Shown here: in pieces, positions 50,329 to 61,730 of the stretch | Position numbering within the stretch: position 1 is the first letter of the stretch | How the letters are laid out: each line of letters opens with the position of its first letter | DNA from: Inonotus obliquus | Taxonomy: Eukaryota; Basidiomycota; Agaricomycetes; Hymenochaetales; Hymenochaetaceae | Assembly: GCA_032164295.1 (NCBI GenBank) | Contig: JAJHTX010000005.1 | Coordinates: forward strand, 1,798,001-1,862,000 | Direction of reading: 5' to 3' | Length of the DNA: 64,000 bases | Translations under genes and position numbers: made by a program | The notes under the pieces: generated by a model | What the model was told of the DNA's origin: nothing | Database searches by the model: none | The model's input: only the letters and a program-made list of their open reading frames with translations

Positions 50329-53300
50329 ATGACGACTGTCCGTACTTCCAAAGGTGGCCCTCTCAAGAAGGGCGCAGACTCTAATCAGGGAAGCCCAGCG
50401 CCTGGAAGGCAAGTCATGCGGTGGCTTCATATCTACGCTTTGTCTGTCTGGTTGTCCTAATGGCATCATTGTCCACAGGCGCACGCCGGCGTGGTCGAAC
50501 CGCGCTTCACCATCTCCTGGTCCGGCATTTAATGCCAACTCTCGTGGTCCAGCGAATGGATTTCCGCCTTTAGGCAGTCAGGCTAATGGCAAAGCTCCTT
50601 CAAATGCATGGGGCTCTAATGAAGACAAGCAACAGCTATTGGCAAATTTAGCAGGAAGCATCGTTAGTCTAATCCTAACTTAGATCTTTCCGCAGCGTCT
50701 TCTGATCTCCAACTTGTTCTGACGTTGATTCACGTCTATCTTCATTCCGCGGTTGTGAAGAACCAAGTAATCACAGTTACGCTACGCTCAAACGCTCGCT
50801 ACGAAGGCACTCTGACATTCGTCTCCCCATCTGCCAGCGATGATGCTAGTACGTGCATATTTGAGCTAACTGTGACGCGATGCATCATTCTGATCATATT
50901 CCCGTGTCTACTCGGTTCACTGCCTTTCATTGGCTGTCCTACCTGCTGCTAGACCTAATACTTAAGAATGCGAAGGATCTTTCTGCCCCCAATGCGCCTC
51001 CAAAGGACTCCTTTAAAATACAGGCTTCGAACGTGTTATCGTTCTCAGCTGGATCGTCGGGCTCTGGAACCATGTCTAAGGTTCATGACTGTGAGTGCTC
51101 CATTCGGCAGTTTCCATTCAGCGTCTTCTGGATGAAGCCGTGGAGGTAATTAAGGAGGCTGCCAAAGGGATAATGACGGGCTATAAATCCTACGTTTCAT
51201 GAGCTGGCGGGAAGATTTGCATGAGATCATTCTTGTGCCACTGCCTTTGAAGACGTTCTCCTACGTTCTTGATGCTTCTTAACCAGTCATAACTAATCAC
51301 TGTTCATTCAGCTTTCCGCACGGATACCGAAATCTCGCGCACTGGATCTGCTAAACGAGAACGTGAACTTCAGGCCTGGCAGCCAGATCCAACCGACGCT
51401 GCTCCGAACTCAGCTGGAAATGGGTTCGATCATTCGCACGGGGATGACGTGACTTTCGGGCCTGGTGCCACTTCTGGAGGTCAGTGGGATCAGTTTGCCG
51501 TTAATGAGCGTCTCTTCGGCGTACGCACGAACTTCGATGAAGAGGAGTATACTACGCGGCTCGACAGATCCGCAAAGGATTTCAAGGAACGGGAACGCCG
51601 CGCAGAACAAATCGCAGCGGAAATCACCGGAGTGAGTTTTTCTATATCTACCTCCTTACGCGGATGCTAATGAGGCGTGCCAGACGGTGCCGAATAATCC
51701 ACATATCGCTGAGGAGCGTGGGTTGGCAGTTGATGACAGTGGCGTCAACGAAGAGGATAAGTATGTTGGCTCTTTTCTTAGTCAAGAGATATACTCACCA
51801 ATCTCAAGATATGGTGCCGTAGTCCGTGGTGCAAATGCTTATGTTCCTCCTGGTGCTCGTCGTCAATCCGCTACGAATGATGTTGCGTCTCCGCCGCCTT
51901 CCAAGGGTCCCGATAAGGAGAATAAAGAAAATCAAAATAAGCCCGACGTCCCAGTACCCAAACTCTCTGTGAATGCCCCCGATGGTACAGAAAAGACACC
52001 TTCTCGAGCGTCCACTAACGCGTCTGGCAATCCGGCTACGAAGGTAGCTAATGTTGGTTAACATACCATATCTCGATCTGATCTATTTTATCTTATGAAC
52101 AGCAGCCTGCTGATGCGCTGCCTGCATTCCGTGATTTTGTTACCAACGAGAAGCAGCGACTTACTCAGAAGAAGCAGGCACTCGTTAAGAATGAGATGGA
52201 AAAGCGCGTAGCTGAGCTTATGAAGTTCAGCCAAACTTTCAAGGTACGGAGGGTTGTTAGTTTAGTTCTAGGGGTGCCTGATTGTTTAACGGACTGTTTT
52301 CTCTCTACAGTTGAACAAGCCGATTCCGGAGGATCTCGTTCCGATACTTGCGAAAGACGAAGAGAAACAGCGTCAAATCCGAGAGAAATCGACTCAGGAC
52401 GCGCAATCAACGAAGGCCCGTGCTATCGGTGTATCTAGTTCCATCCTCACTGCAAGTGCTCAGCAGAAGGTCTCTGCAGCTGCGTCCTCAGCTAAAGCCA
52501 GCGAGTCTGCACGCAAGCCCACAAGTCAAACCTCATCGGCTCTGAAATCCAGTGATCGTGTTCCTTCAAGCAAGAGCTCGAATGTACTGCAGAGCAATGC
52601 CACTGGGATCACGAGTGCACCGGCGAAGCCCAATGGCACTGGTGGAAAGCTGGAACCATCCAAGACGATGCCCAGGATTAGCATGGTCATTCAGCCCATA
52701 CCACCGTTCCGCGGTGGAAAGAAGCAATCAACCAGTGATGGAAAGGCATCTACAGCTTCAAGTTCTTCCCAACCATTGAGTCCAACCTCGCAACAGAGAC
52801 TCAACGTGAATGCTTCATCGTTCCGACCGAATCCAAAGGCAGCTGCCTTCACCCCAGTAGGTTATCTGTGGAGCTTCTAAGTTTCATCTCTAACTCATTT
52901 GGTGCCAGACGGGTTCTACAAGTCCACAAGTCCAGGCACAGACTATTTCTCCGAAGCCGAGGCAAGACCCGGTAAGTCACCAACAGTGCTTATCATCGAA
53001 CGGACTAACTGAACTGTGTTATCCAGGGTTCGAGTGCGCCGACCACTCCCAACCCTTTCTTCGGCACACAAGTTATCAAAAAGAGTCCACCCGTCAACGT
53101 AAAGGAGGACTTCAATCCATTCAAGTCTAGCAAGGTCCAGGATGCCAAGAGCTCTAGTGGGCCCCTTTTGTTTTCCTTTCCAAGCTCGGTCATTAACGCG
53201 TTTCCTTCTGGCAGATGCGAACTGGCCGTACAGCGGCAAACGGTATATGCATACAATGCCGCCGCCTCCCACAGTTACAGCTCCTCCACCGCAAGCATCT

Positions 53301-54050
53301 CCACACATGGCGCCTCATGGTCCCCCTCCGCCTCCTCCGCCTTCGTATGATGAAGATGCTGCTGCTCAAGCGCAAGCCGCTGCAGCTCAACGCGGATATG
53401 CTGTATATGCTTATGCCCCTTATTACCCTGGACAAGTACGGTCTCCGATTATCCCTTCTCGCGTCTTTTGACCCTAGCCTTCAGCCTCCACAGCCCATGA
53501 TGGCCGGAATGGCAGGTGTTCCGCCTGGCGCTTTCATACCCTCACCGTATATGCAGCCTATGCCATACCCACCTAACATGCACCCTCCTAATGGTCAACG
53601 TACGTCAGGCTAATTTTGTGCTTGTACATCTACTCACGTTTAGTGTCTTTTGAAGCCATGTATGCTCCGCCCCATATGGGACAAATGCCTCGTTCGTACT
53701 TATAGATCTTTTAGTATCAACACTGTCTGACAATCACCTTAGCTCCGCAGCAATACATGCCTCCTCCGCCACCACCTGGCGCATATCCCCCGCCTCCGGG
53801 TAGCGGTGGCCCACGTCCATCCATGCCACCTACCCCCATTCCTGCTCACGCCCACCCCTACTATCACCAAAGCCCGCAACGTATGGTCTCTTTTGTGGGT
53901 TTTAACGGGGAGGTACTGACGATGAACACAGTGCAGCATGCGATGCCATATCCGATGATGATGCCTCCACCCGCACCTAACGGACATCCACATCCTTACG
54001 AAGCCGGCCCACCGCCGCCCGTCCCCATGGGTGGTGTTGGGCATGCTTGA
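50329..54050 (+). CDS. PBP1: Ataxin-2 homologue (Pab1-binding protein PBP1)
   Basis: Binds poly(A)-binding protein and acts in mRNA polyadenylation/translation control and stress granules. A multi-exon gene with about a dozen introns of ~50-70 nt. The start is MTTVRTSKGGPLKKG. Domains in order: Lsm fold (LTLIHVYLHSAVVKNQVITV, TLRSNARYEGTLTFVSPSAS, FKIQASNVLSFSA); LsmAD (ERLFGVRTNFDEEEYTTRLD + RSAKDFKERERRAEQIAAEI); a long Ser/Thr-rich region; the PAM2 motif LNVNASSFRPNPKAAAFTP, which docks the MLLE domain of Pab1; and a Pro/Gln/Tyr-rich C terminus (GPPPPPPPSYDED; AYAPYYPGQ) ending PPPPVPMGGVGHA. Architecture is normal for the family. Confidence 0.92.
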
Positions 54051-54404
54051 TTAATCAGCACTACGGCCATGGTTTCTGGTGACAACTCTGAGGCATTCCT
54101 TGAGCGCAGAGGGGGTCTGGAGCTGCTGTGATGCTATCCCTTTCACCAGTGGCCTTCTTATGGCATTGTTCTTTTGTTAATAGCCCTTTGTTTTGGGACG
54201 TAGTTAGCTACTACTCTTCAGCGCCGCTTCAGCAGATGAAATGTCACGTCCGTGTGCTTTTTCTGGTGTCATCGAAACAGAATGGCTCGTACGATATATC
54301 GATCGTACGCACTTGAGTGGAATCGGTCATAGTGAGAATAACAAGGCGGGAAGGTACAATAGATACAACAAGACAGGACAAAGCAAATCAAAGGCACGAA
54401 GTAT
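54051..54404. other. Convergent 3' region between PBP1 and SNF12
   Basis: About 354 nt containing both 3' UTRs; no gene seen. Confidence 0.5.
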
Positions 54405-55916
54405 TTACATCACTGCGTGGCTCCTACTAGCCATCCTCAAACCCTCCTGAACCGCAACAGCCTCTTCAACCCAAGGCAACCTAAAGAACTCACTACGCTT
54501 CAACTCCTCTTCCCTCACCGTAAGTCCTTCACTAGGCCCAGCAGCGAGAACAGACTCCAAATCCCTCGATTGACTCTCCAACCACTTATTAATAAACCCA
54601 ACAGGATCTTCAGCAAACGCCTCCAAAAAGGTTCTTTTCAACTGAGAATTTTGGATTTGTTGTGCGAGGATAGCGGATTCTTCGTCTAGTTTTGCGATTT
54701 CGCGTGCGGTGTCGCTGGAGATGTTTACGATGACTTGGTTCATACGGGATTTGAGAGATGTATCTTCGACTTTGAGTTCGACGTCGAAAGCTTGGGGCGT
54801 GGATGGTGGTGGCTCGTTTGGTTTGATGTGGTAGAAGAGGACGATGGGGTCTGGTGGTTGGAGGCAGTGGTTGACGAGTTCGGGAAGTTGTTGGAATGAG
54901 ACTTGTTCTGTGCGGAAGACCTTTAACCAAAGTAAAAACCGCATCAGCGAAAGAAAACGCGCATAGCCTTTAGACGCACCGCCTTGAGTCTATTATCCAA
55001 CCTAACCACTCTCCTATCCACCTTATCTTGCAAGTTATTGATTTTAATGTAGTTCCAAAGCGCTGTTATGATCCCTAGACGACTTTCTTCCTTTATATCG
55101 AGGATCGCGCCAAGTTCAGGATGGACTTTGAATTGGTCGGGGTAGTGATCGAGATACATAAGTACTCGGACTTTTGTAGGCGTGTCTCCTGTCCTTCGAA
55201 CTGTGAAGCCATCAACCGGGGGAGGGGCTACATTAGGGACAGCTTGTGGACGTCGCCACTTTGAACAAGTCCAAGTCGGCATTAGATGACAACGCATCAT
55301 TAGGCGGAAACGGTTAGGAACGTACCTCAACAGTATTCCCATCGGGATAGAGTACAGGATCACGCTCCAAATCGATTACGAGATGTTTGACGACATTCGA
55401 AAATCGTTTGTGTGTAGCTCTATCTCTCGCCCTATTGGACGTCTCAAGGAGCCTTCCTTCAATTTTGAACGCCCATGATGGAATACCCTGGCCCGCTTCA
55501 AAGTTCGGATCTCCTCCTCCCATCTGGGAGCCAGAGCCGGCGGTCTGCCACAATTGGTCAGAGACAGTGTGACTAAGGAATATTCGGAGCGTTCGGGTCG
55601 TCTGATCGTAGTGAGCGAGGGTAGAAATTCGTCAGAAATGTCAAGAGGAGGAAGAGGTTGGACGATGCGAACTTGTGAGGGCTTTCCGAGAGCGTCCTGT
55701 ATTTCCGCACGCTTTCGTGACATTGTCCAATCAAGTTTTCTTTCCATGTCAAGTAGCTGCTGGTAGAACTTCGAGTCCGTAAACTCGGGAGAGTGCAGCA
55801 CCGACGATGGGAGAGACTTGTCGGTAAACTTGCGTTTCCTATAATTATCTGTTGTCAGTAAGCACGAGCCTCCCAAGTTATATGAATGCTTGCTTTGCGG
55901 ATTTTGGGGCGTCCAT
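54405..55916 (-). CDS. SNF12: SNF12/SMARCD-type chromatin-remodelling subunit (SWIB domain)
   Basis: A core accessory subunit of SWI/SNF (or RSC Rsc6) remodelers in the nucleus. Exons in order give KRKFTDKSLPSSVLHSPEFT, LDMERKLDWTMSRKRAEIQD, TTRTLRIFLSHTVSDQLWQT, GIPSWAFKIEGRLLE and KRFSNVVKHLVIDLERDPVL, then the SWIB/MDM2 fold (DGFTVRRTGDTPTKVRVLMY, HPELGAILDIKEESRLGIIT, ALWNYIKINNLQDKVDRRVV) and the conserved tail (LVNHCLQPPDPIVLFYHIKP, QLKRTFLEAFAEDPVGFINK, WLESQSRDLESVLAAGPSEG, FFRLPWVEEAVAVQEGLRMA). The stop is at 54405. The 5' end is uncertain: MDAPKSAKQ from about 55916 is a candidate first exon, but the donor joining it is unclear. The usual Gln-rich N terminus is not seen. Confidence 0.88.
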
Positions 55917-56040
55917 GAATAGCTCTTGCTGGGAGTATGGAGTGAGTTGAGCGGCGCGTCGCACAATTTGTGACCGTGATCGCATGTGCCAGTGATTACT
56001 AAGCCTGTTCCACGTGATCGACATTAAATATCCATCCCAC

Positions 56041-56396
56041 GGCGGGCAAATCAGGATGGAGGTCGATATTTTAAATGTTTTCTTCTCTGTCATTTTAAAT
56101 ACCGATAAGGATATCCAACTGTTCGATATTTAAAATATAAGTCACATGTTGGCATTTTAAATATCGATTTGGATATCAACAGGGTTGCCATTTTAAATAT
56201 CAGTTGGGTTATAAAATACAAGTCCATCAATATTTAAAATATCAGAGTGAAGTTGATATGCAAATTGATATTTAAAATATTGACACGTGGTTTATATTTA
56301 TAATATCTTATGGGTTGATATGCTTACCGGCATTTAAAATGACGGTGAAAAAAACATTTAAAATTCCGACCTCAACTCCATCCTGATTTGCCCGCC
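56041..56396. mobile_element. 356-bp TIR element (MITE-like) filled with TTTAAA palindromes
   Basis: Perfect 21-bp terminal inverted repeats: 56041-56061 (GGCGGGCAAATCAGGATGG + AG) and 56376-56396. The interior has about ten copies of a short AT palindrome (ATTTTAAATAT / ATATTTAAAAT) spaced roughly 20-40 bp and separated by less AT-rich sequence. There is no coding capacity. No clear target duplication is visible; the flanks are ...TCCCAC and ATGTCC.... It lies about 125 bp upstream of the SNF12 start. Confidence 0.75.
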
Positions 56397-57288
56397 ATGT
56401 CCACAAACATGTCTCTCTTACTCACATAAGGTCAATCAGTACTAGTGACTTTTCTTTACCTAAATCAGAATGGTTAGGAGTCGATGACCCCAATCTGCCA
56501 TCAAGAGATTCTGTGCTGGCGGCAGGAGAGTCAAGACTAGCTGTTAGAAAACGCTCGCCCTACAGGACTATACAGTAACCACAATAGGACGGCCTCAGTG
56601 TTACGGGTTCGGCGATGCTTTTCTAAGAGTTTCCGGAGCCTACTCGGTTTTCACAAGCAGGGCAGATTCCCAAGTATAATAAGCGTTGCCTCGGACGTTT
56701 TCGTTTAACTGATCAAGTCGGGCCTCAACCTCGTTGACAGGCTAGTAGGACAAGTACCCAGCTAAACACAGGTAGGTTGCCGTTCGCAAGCTCCTCTAGT
56801 CGGTGGACGACTAATCAATCGTTCCACGCCGTAGAGTAAGAGAGGTTAAGCAGATTAGGTGGTCTTCAGATTAGAAGCTAGATGCCTAAGAGGACTCGAT
56901 GTACAAGACGATCGAAAGAAAGATAGGGAGCTACGGTCTAAGTCTACAACTATTTATACCTTTTCCTCATGTTGTGGACGGACCATTTCCTACGCTCCGT
57001 AGTTCCTACTCTCGATCTGATTCGTTATTCTAGCTTCCAAACTCGTGCGGTATTCCTATTGTTCTGCTGCGGATTGACTCATCGACTGCGCACTGTGCAA
57101 GGCGATGACTCGGCGGTGACTCATCTTGACTTGAACTGAATTGAAACCTATGCTCGGGGTCGGCCTTGTGCTGCGCCCTGTGCATAGAGTGAGTCAGTGA
57201 GTGAGTCATTGAACGCGTGTTCGTATGCCATTGGTTTTGCATGGCTGCGCCGTAGTTAAAGTTCGCTCGTCCGCAGTTGCTCGTGCAT
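56397..57288. other. Repeat-like DNA, possible LTR remnant
   Basis: No gene. At 56599 a TGTTACGGG start follows CTCAG, resembling an LTR end, and a reversed TATA-like CTATTTATACC is near 56948. A clear matching right end is not found. Between 57070 and 57215 there are several TGACTCA/TGAGTCA palindromes. It is read as a decayed element into which, or beside which, element II later inserted. Confidence 0.35.
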
Positions 57289-57645
57289 TTAAGGAATTCC
57301 GTCGGGGTTCCGTTGTATAGCATCTGGGGCTATGAAGGCTGTGATTTGCTTGTCGCCTCGGGACTCTTGTTCGGGGCCGTCAAGTGTGATTCGACATCGG
57401 ATATCATCGTGAGGAAACCAAGGTGGTTTAACGTATGTGCCTATGGCGATGAGTAGCCGTACACTTCGTCGAGTATCGTTCGAAGGTATTCTCCAGCCTA
57501 GGTATAGGTCTCCTTGTAGTCGAATAGCTTTGCAGTATGCCCATAGTTCCCTGAGTGTGTTTGCAACCCATGCTGCTGTTATTGGTGAGCGGCGGTTCGT
57601 AACATAGTCTGCACTGATCTCCACGAATGTGCTTGGGCACTCGAG
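57289..57645 (-). pseudogene. ORF fragment cut by gypsy element II
   Basis: Reverse-strand frame open from the element II boundary at 57645 (ECPSTFVEISADYVTNRRSP) to a stop at 57289 (...AFIAPDAIQRNPDGIP), 118 codons. The frame is still open where element II begins, so its 5' part should lie beyond the far end of element II, outside the window. The family is not recognised. It may be a gag-like part of an older element or a host gene. Confidence 0.45.
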
Positions 57646-58097
57646 TGTTACGCCTTGCGCAGTCAGAGACGTCGATCACAGGATCAGAGGCGTCGACGAG
57701 CAAGAAGACGAGCTACCACTTAATCACAAGAGACCGGAGTCTGCGACGTAGGTGATAGTACTAGATTAGAACGCCTATCTAATATACAGGTATCATACGA
57801 CTTACCTGCGACGTAGGTGATAGTACTAGAACAAGAGAGTGGGGAAACCCTAACTCTCTGATCCAGCCTTATATACACAGATGTCGCGGGAAAGCTTTAC
57901 ATAAACTGTACAGTATAAACAAAGACAAACAGAAACAAAGGAAGAAAGGGAATGGTGGGATAAAGTTGTTATAGATTGTGATTAGCTAAGCCAGTAGGGA
58001 TTAATTGAAAGAACGTGGTTAAAATGAAAGTAAATATGCATCGACGAAATAGAAAGAAAGGCCGTATGAAGAAGAAAGGAAAAAAGACGTCGTAACA
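57646..58097 (-). repeat. Element II 3' LTR
   Basis: 452 bp, TGTTACGCC...CGTAACA. It contains the reverse TATA box, the 11-mer complementary to the primer site, and the paired 25-bp blocks. Where comparable it differs from the right LTR at very few positions by eye (for example AGAACGCC versus AGAATGCC). Confidence 0.92.
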
Positions 58098-61000
58098 TCA
58101 CCCCCCCCTTAAGGTTGGGCGACCCGACCAACCGTTGGTTCGATCCGGTTCGGTGTAACGGAAAATCGGTTTGAACGTTGAGAGACCTAGACGTGCGGCG
58201 AAAACTCGAGGAGCCCCTGGATGTAGCTTATAGAAGTCGTCGATAGCCTCATTAGAGTTTGGGACGAGATTATCACGAGGTTCCCAGGTGGTTTCGTTGT
58301 AGCCCTTCCAGCGGACGAGGAATTGAAGCTTTCCTCGATGTTCGCGCGAGTCTAGAATTTCTTCGACTTCGTACTCTTCCTCACCGTCGACGAGTTCTGG
58401 CGGAGGCGGAGGTGGCTTCTTTTGTCCTTCGAACGATGGTTCGATGTACAGTTTAAGGAGTACCTCGTTGAAAACGGGGTGTACTTTTTTCCATGTTTTG
58501 GGCAGCTTAAGTTTATACGCAGCTGCGCCAACCTTTTCCATAACGTCGAAAGGGCCGTACCATTTGTCCGCGAACTTCCGAGTGGGCCTGACCGTTGTAA
58601 CGTTTCGTCCGTCCAGCATAACCTTATCTCCGACCTGATATTCAACGACGTCGGTTGCCTGTCGATCGTGTGCTCTTTTCATTGCATCGTTTGCCTTTTC
58701 AAGGTTTTCTTTTGCTTGAGCATGTGCCTCCTTGAGTTCTTTGGCAAATTCCTCAGTTGACAGGTTGCTCGACGTCGTATGGATCGTTCCTGGGTTAAGA
58801 GGATTGAGGCCCGTATTGACGAAGAAAGGAGACATCTTTGTCGACGAATGTTCCCGATTGTTGTAAGCGAACTCCGCAAGCGCTAGCCATTCAGACCAAT
58901 CCGACTGTCGATGGTTAACGTACATCCTTAGGTACAGTTCGAGTTCTTGATTAACTCGCTCTGTCTGTCCGTCAGTCTGAGGATGATAGGCCGTCGACGG
59001 ATTTCCTTCGATATGAAGAAGCTTGTAAAGCTCTTTCATGAAATCCGCATCGAACTGGGGACCTCGGTCATGGACAATCTTTTTGGGGAGTCCGTGTAGC
59101 CTGAAGATATGGTCCCTGTAGAGCCTTGCCGTTCCTTGAGCCGTTATCTTCGTCGTCGTCGGTATCGCGTGTATTTGTTTTGAGAACTTGTCGACGATGA
59201 CGCAGATCGCATTGTAACCGTTTGACTCGGGGAGTTCACCAATGAAATCTACGGATATCGTCTGCCACGGACCTTCGGGGACGTCGTGTGGATGTAGGGT
59301 ACGCCGCTTTGGTTGTCTAGACGGTTTAGTCCTTTGGCAAACGTCGCAACCCTTAACGTACTTGACAACGTCTTGGATTAGTCCAGGCCACCAATACTTT
59401 TGACCGATGGACCTCCAAGTCTTGGTTTGGCCTGGGTGACCTGCTAGCGGTGAGTCGTGATACTCTTTTAAGACGTCTCCGATCAGTTCGATCGGTACGA
59501 CGAGTCGACCGTCCATCCTGGGCTCCAGTCCTTCGCTTGCATCCTTGATCTGTTGTTCCAATTTTGTTCGCGTCGTTTCTACGACAGCCCTAGCCCCGAA
59601 CCATTCCTCCTTTAACAGCATCAGCCCCTGGTTGTCCTCCTTTCCCTCGTCGTAGTCATACCGACGGGAGAGAGCATCTGCCTTTGTCATGGTGGTACCG
59701 GGTTTGTGAATGAACGTAAGGTCGAACTCTGATAAAAATAGCGACCAACGAGCTTGTCGACGATTCAGATCTTGCGGCTTCCTGAAGTATGTCAGGTTGG
59801 CATGATCCGTCCAGAGTTCGACGGGGTTTTTAGCGCCTAGGAGATATTGTCTCCATTCCGTCAATGCTTGGACGACTGCAAGAAGCTCCTTGTCGTAGAT
59901 TTGATAGTTTCGTTCGGCCGGCGACAACGTTTGGGACCTGTAGGCGATCACCCTCCATACGTCATCCTGCTTCTGGAGTAAAACACCTCCAGTTGCAAAG
60001 TCTGACGCGTCGGTTTCTACTCGAAACGGGTCGTCGTCGTTTGGGATCGCTAGGACGGGAGCGCTGGTCAACCTTTGTTTGATTTCCTCGAAGGCTGCCT
60101 GCTCCTGTGGAGTCCATTCCCATGCGACGTCTCCGGTCAGACGAGTAAGCGGTTTGATGACAGCACTGTAACCTTTGACGAATCGTCGAAGCCAATTGCC
60201 GAGCCCCAGAAACTGTTGCAGCTGTTTCTTGTTTTTTGGTACGGGCCATTCGGCGACGGCGTCGATTTTTGCAGGGTCCATGCGTATTTCACCATTACCG
60301 AGGATGTAACCAAGGAATTTAACCGTCGACACCTCAAACTCGCACTTCGTCGATTTCAGGTACAGCTTGTGCTCCCTCAGCACGCTAAGTACCTGTTTAA
60401 CCAACCGTCGGTGCTCTTCAACATTTTCCGAGAAGATGAGTATGTCGTCGAGGTAGATGACAATCTTTCCTTGTCCGATCAGGTCTCTGAAGATGTGGTT
60501 GACGAAAGTCTGGAATGTGGCCGGTGCGTTGCATAAGCCGAAGAACATGACGGTGGGTTCGAAAAGTCCCTCGTTCGTTCTAAAGGCTGCCTTCCATTCA
60601 TCCCCTTCTCTGATACGGATATTGTAGTATCCCCATCTGACATCGAGTTTCGAGATGACCTTTGCCGTTTTGACCTTGTCGACGAGTTCTCCGATGAGCG
60701 GTAACGGGTACTTGTTTTTAATCGTCCCTTCGTTGAGTTTCCTGTAGTCTTGGATAGCTCTTAACGAACCGTCTGCTTTCTTTATGAAGAAGAAAGGAGA
60801 CGCCATGGGGGATGACGATTCACGTATGCGTCCTGACTTGAGGTTTTCATCGATGAAGGCGCGCAATTCTTCGCGTTCCTTCATGTTTAACGGGTAGACC
60901 TTACAATCGGACGGCTTAAAGTCCGGTTTCAAGTCGATGACGTGGTCCCATACCCTATGCTCGGGTAGCCGCTCAAAGTTCTCTTCGCTGAAGACGTCGT

Positions 61001-61730
61001 AATATTCCTTCAGATACGGTAGCTCTGATGATGGCCTGCGCTGAGGAATTACGTAGCGAGCTTTAGGAATGTCGTATCGTTTACACGACGTCGGGCATTC
61101 GTTGAAGTCAATTTGTCCCCGTTTCCAGTCAATCGACGGGTTGTGTCGGCTTAACCATGAGTAGCCTAGGAACAGATTTGATGTTGAAATCGTAAGGACG
61201 GGTAGACGTATCCTTTCCTCATGATTCTCAATCCGGAGGTTCAGTTCGACATATCGCTTCACCTTGCCTCCTTCGTTCGGTGTTCCATCGGCATTCATGA
61301 CATTCGTCGCGTCTGGAAGTTTCATCGTCGGAATTTGGTACCGTTCGACGAAGCCAGCGTCGATATACGAGTCTGTGCAACCCGAGTCTATCAACGCATG
61401 GGCATCTAACACTCTCCCATCACTCAGGATCATGTCGACGTAGAGATCCAGCTCATACCGAACCTTCACCGGGGTTTCCTCATTTATTTTTCTGACGACT
61501 GGGCCTTTGATGAGTTCGTCGAGGAGGAGCTCAAAGTCATCATTGTCGGATTCGTTTCCTTTAGACGGTTCAGTTTCGATTTGATTTTTTAATTCGTCAA
61601 TTTTATCTGCAGACGTTGCATTTAATAATTGTACATTTGACGAATTATAATTTATTGGGGATCGAAACGAAGAGTCCGAAAAACCTAAGCCAGTGACACC
61701 GACGTCATCTACTGGCTGACTGAAAAATCC
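58098..61730 (-). CDS. pol: Element II pol (protease, RT, RNase H, integrase, chromodomain)
   Basis: Same domain order as element I: DSGCTDSYID, YLDDILIFSE, VETDASDFATGGVLLQ, CDVCQRTKPSR, VDFIGELPES / VHDRGPQFDADF / HPQTDGQTERVNQE, and chromodomain FLVRWKGYNETTWEPRDNLV. The codon matching the first ATG of element I pol is ACG here (LLNATSADKIDEL). The first ATG in frame (61469) lies close before the protease. The frame is open up to the gag overlap, so independent initiation is unlikely. The stop again abuts the 3' LTR. Confidence 0.93.
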   Translation of the reverse strand, partial: GFFSQPVDDVGVTGLGFSDSSFRSPINYNSSNVQLLNATSADKIDELKNQIETEPSKGNESDNDDFELLLDELIKGPVVRKINEETPVKVRYELDLYVDMILSDGRVLDAHALIDSGCTDSYIDAGFVERYQIPTMKLPDATNVMNADGTPNEGGKVKRYVELNLRIENHEERIRLPVLTISTSNLFLGYSWLSRHNPSIDWKRGQIDFNECPTSCKRYDIPKARYVIPQRRPSSELPYLKEYYDVFSEENFERLPEHRVWDHVIDLKPDFKPSDCKVYPLNMKEREELRAFIDENLKSGRIRESSSPMASPFFFIKKADGSLRAIQDYRKLNEGTIKNKYPLPLIGELVDKVKTAKVISKLDVRWGYYNIRIREGDEWKAAFRTNEGLFEPTVMFFGLCNAPATFQTFVNHIFRDLIGQGKIVIYLDDILIFSENVEEHRRLVKQVLSVLREHKLYLKSTKCEFEVSTVKFLGYILGNGEIRMDPAKIDAVAEWPVPKNKKQLQQFLGLGNWLRRFVKGYSAVIKPLTRLTGDVAWEWTPQEQAAFEEIKQRLTSAPVLAIPNDDDPFRVETDASDFATGGVLLQKQDDVWRVIAYRSQTLSPAERNYQIYDKELLAVVQALTEWRQYLLGAKNPVELWTDHANLTYFRKPQDLNRRQARWSLFLSEFDLTFIHKPGTTMTKADALSRRYDYDEGKEDNQGLMLLKEEWFGARAVVETTRTKLEQQIKDASEGLEPRMDGRLVVPIELIGDVLKEYHDSPLAGHPGQTKTWRSIGQKYWWPGLIQDVVKYVKGCDVCQRTKPSRQPKRRTLHPHDVPEGPWQTISVDFIGELPESNGYNAICVIVDKFSKQIHAIPTTTKITAQGTARLYRDHIFRLHGLPKKIVHDRGPQFDADFMKELYKLLHIEGNPSTAYHPQTDGQTERVNQELELYLRMYVNHRQSDWSEWLALAEFAYNNREHSSTKMSPFFVNTGLNPLNPGTIHTTSSNLSTEEFAKELKEAHAQAKENLEKANDAMKRAHDRQATDVVEYQVGDKVMLDGRNVTTVRPTRKFADKWYGPFDVMEKVGAAAYKLKLPKTWKKVHPVFNEVLLKLYIEPSFEGQKKPPPPPPELVDGEEEYEVEEILDSREHRGKLQFLVRWKGYNETTWEPRDNLVPNSNEAIDDFYKLHPGAPRVFAARLGLSTFKPIFRYTEPDRTNGWSGRPTLRGG
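61687..61730 (-). promoter_or_regulatory. Candidate -1 frameshift signal, element II
   Basis: TTTTTC run, 4-nt spacer AGTC (GATC in element I) and the same hairpin stem AGCCAG (61712-61717) / CTGGCT (61688-61693). A base in the loop has changed (TCG to TCA) but the stem is kept. Confidence 0.6.
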
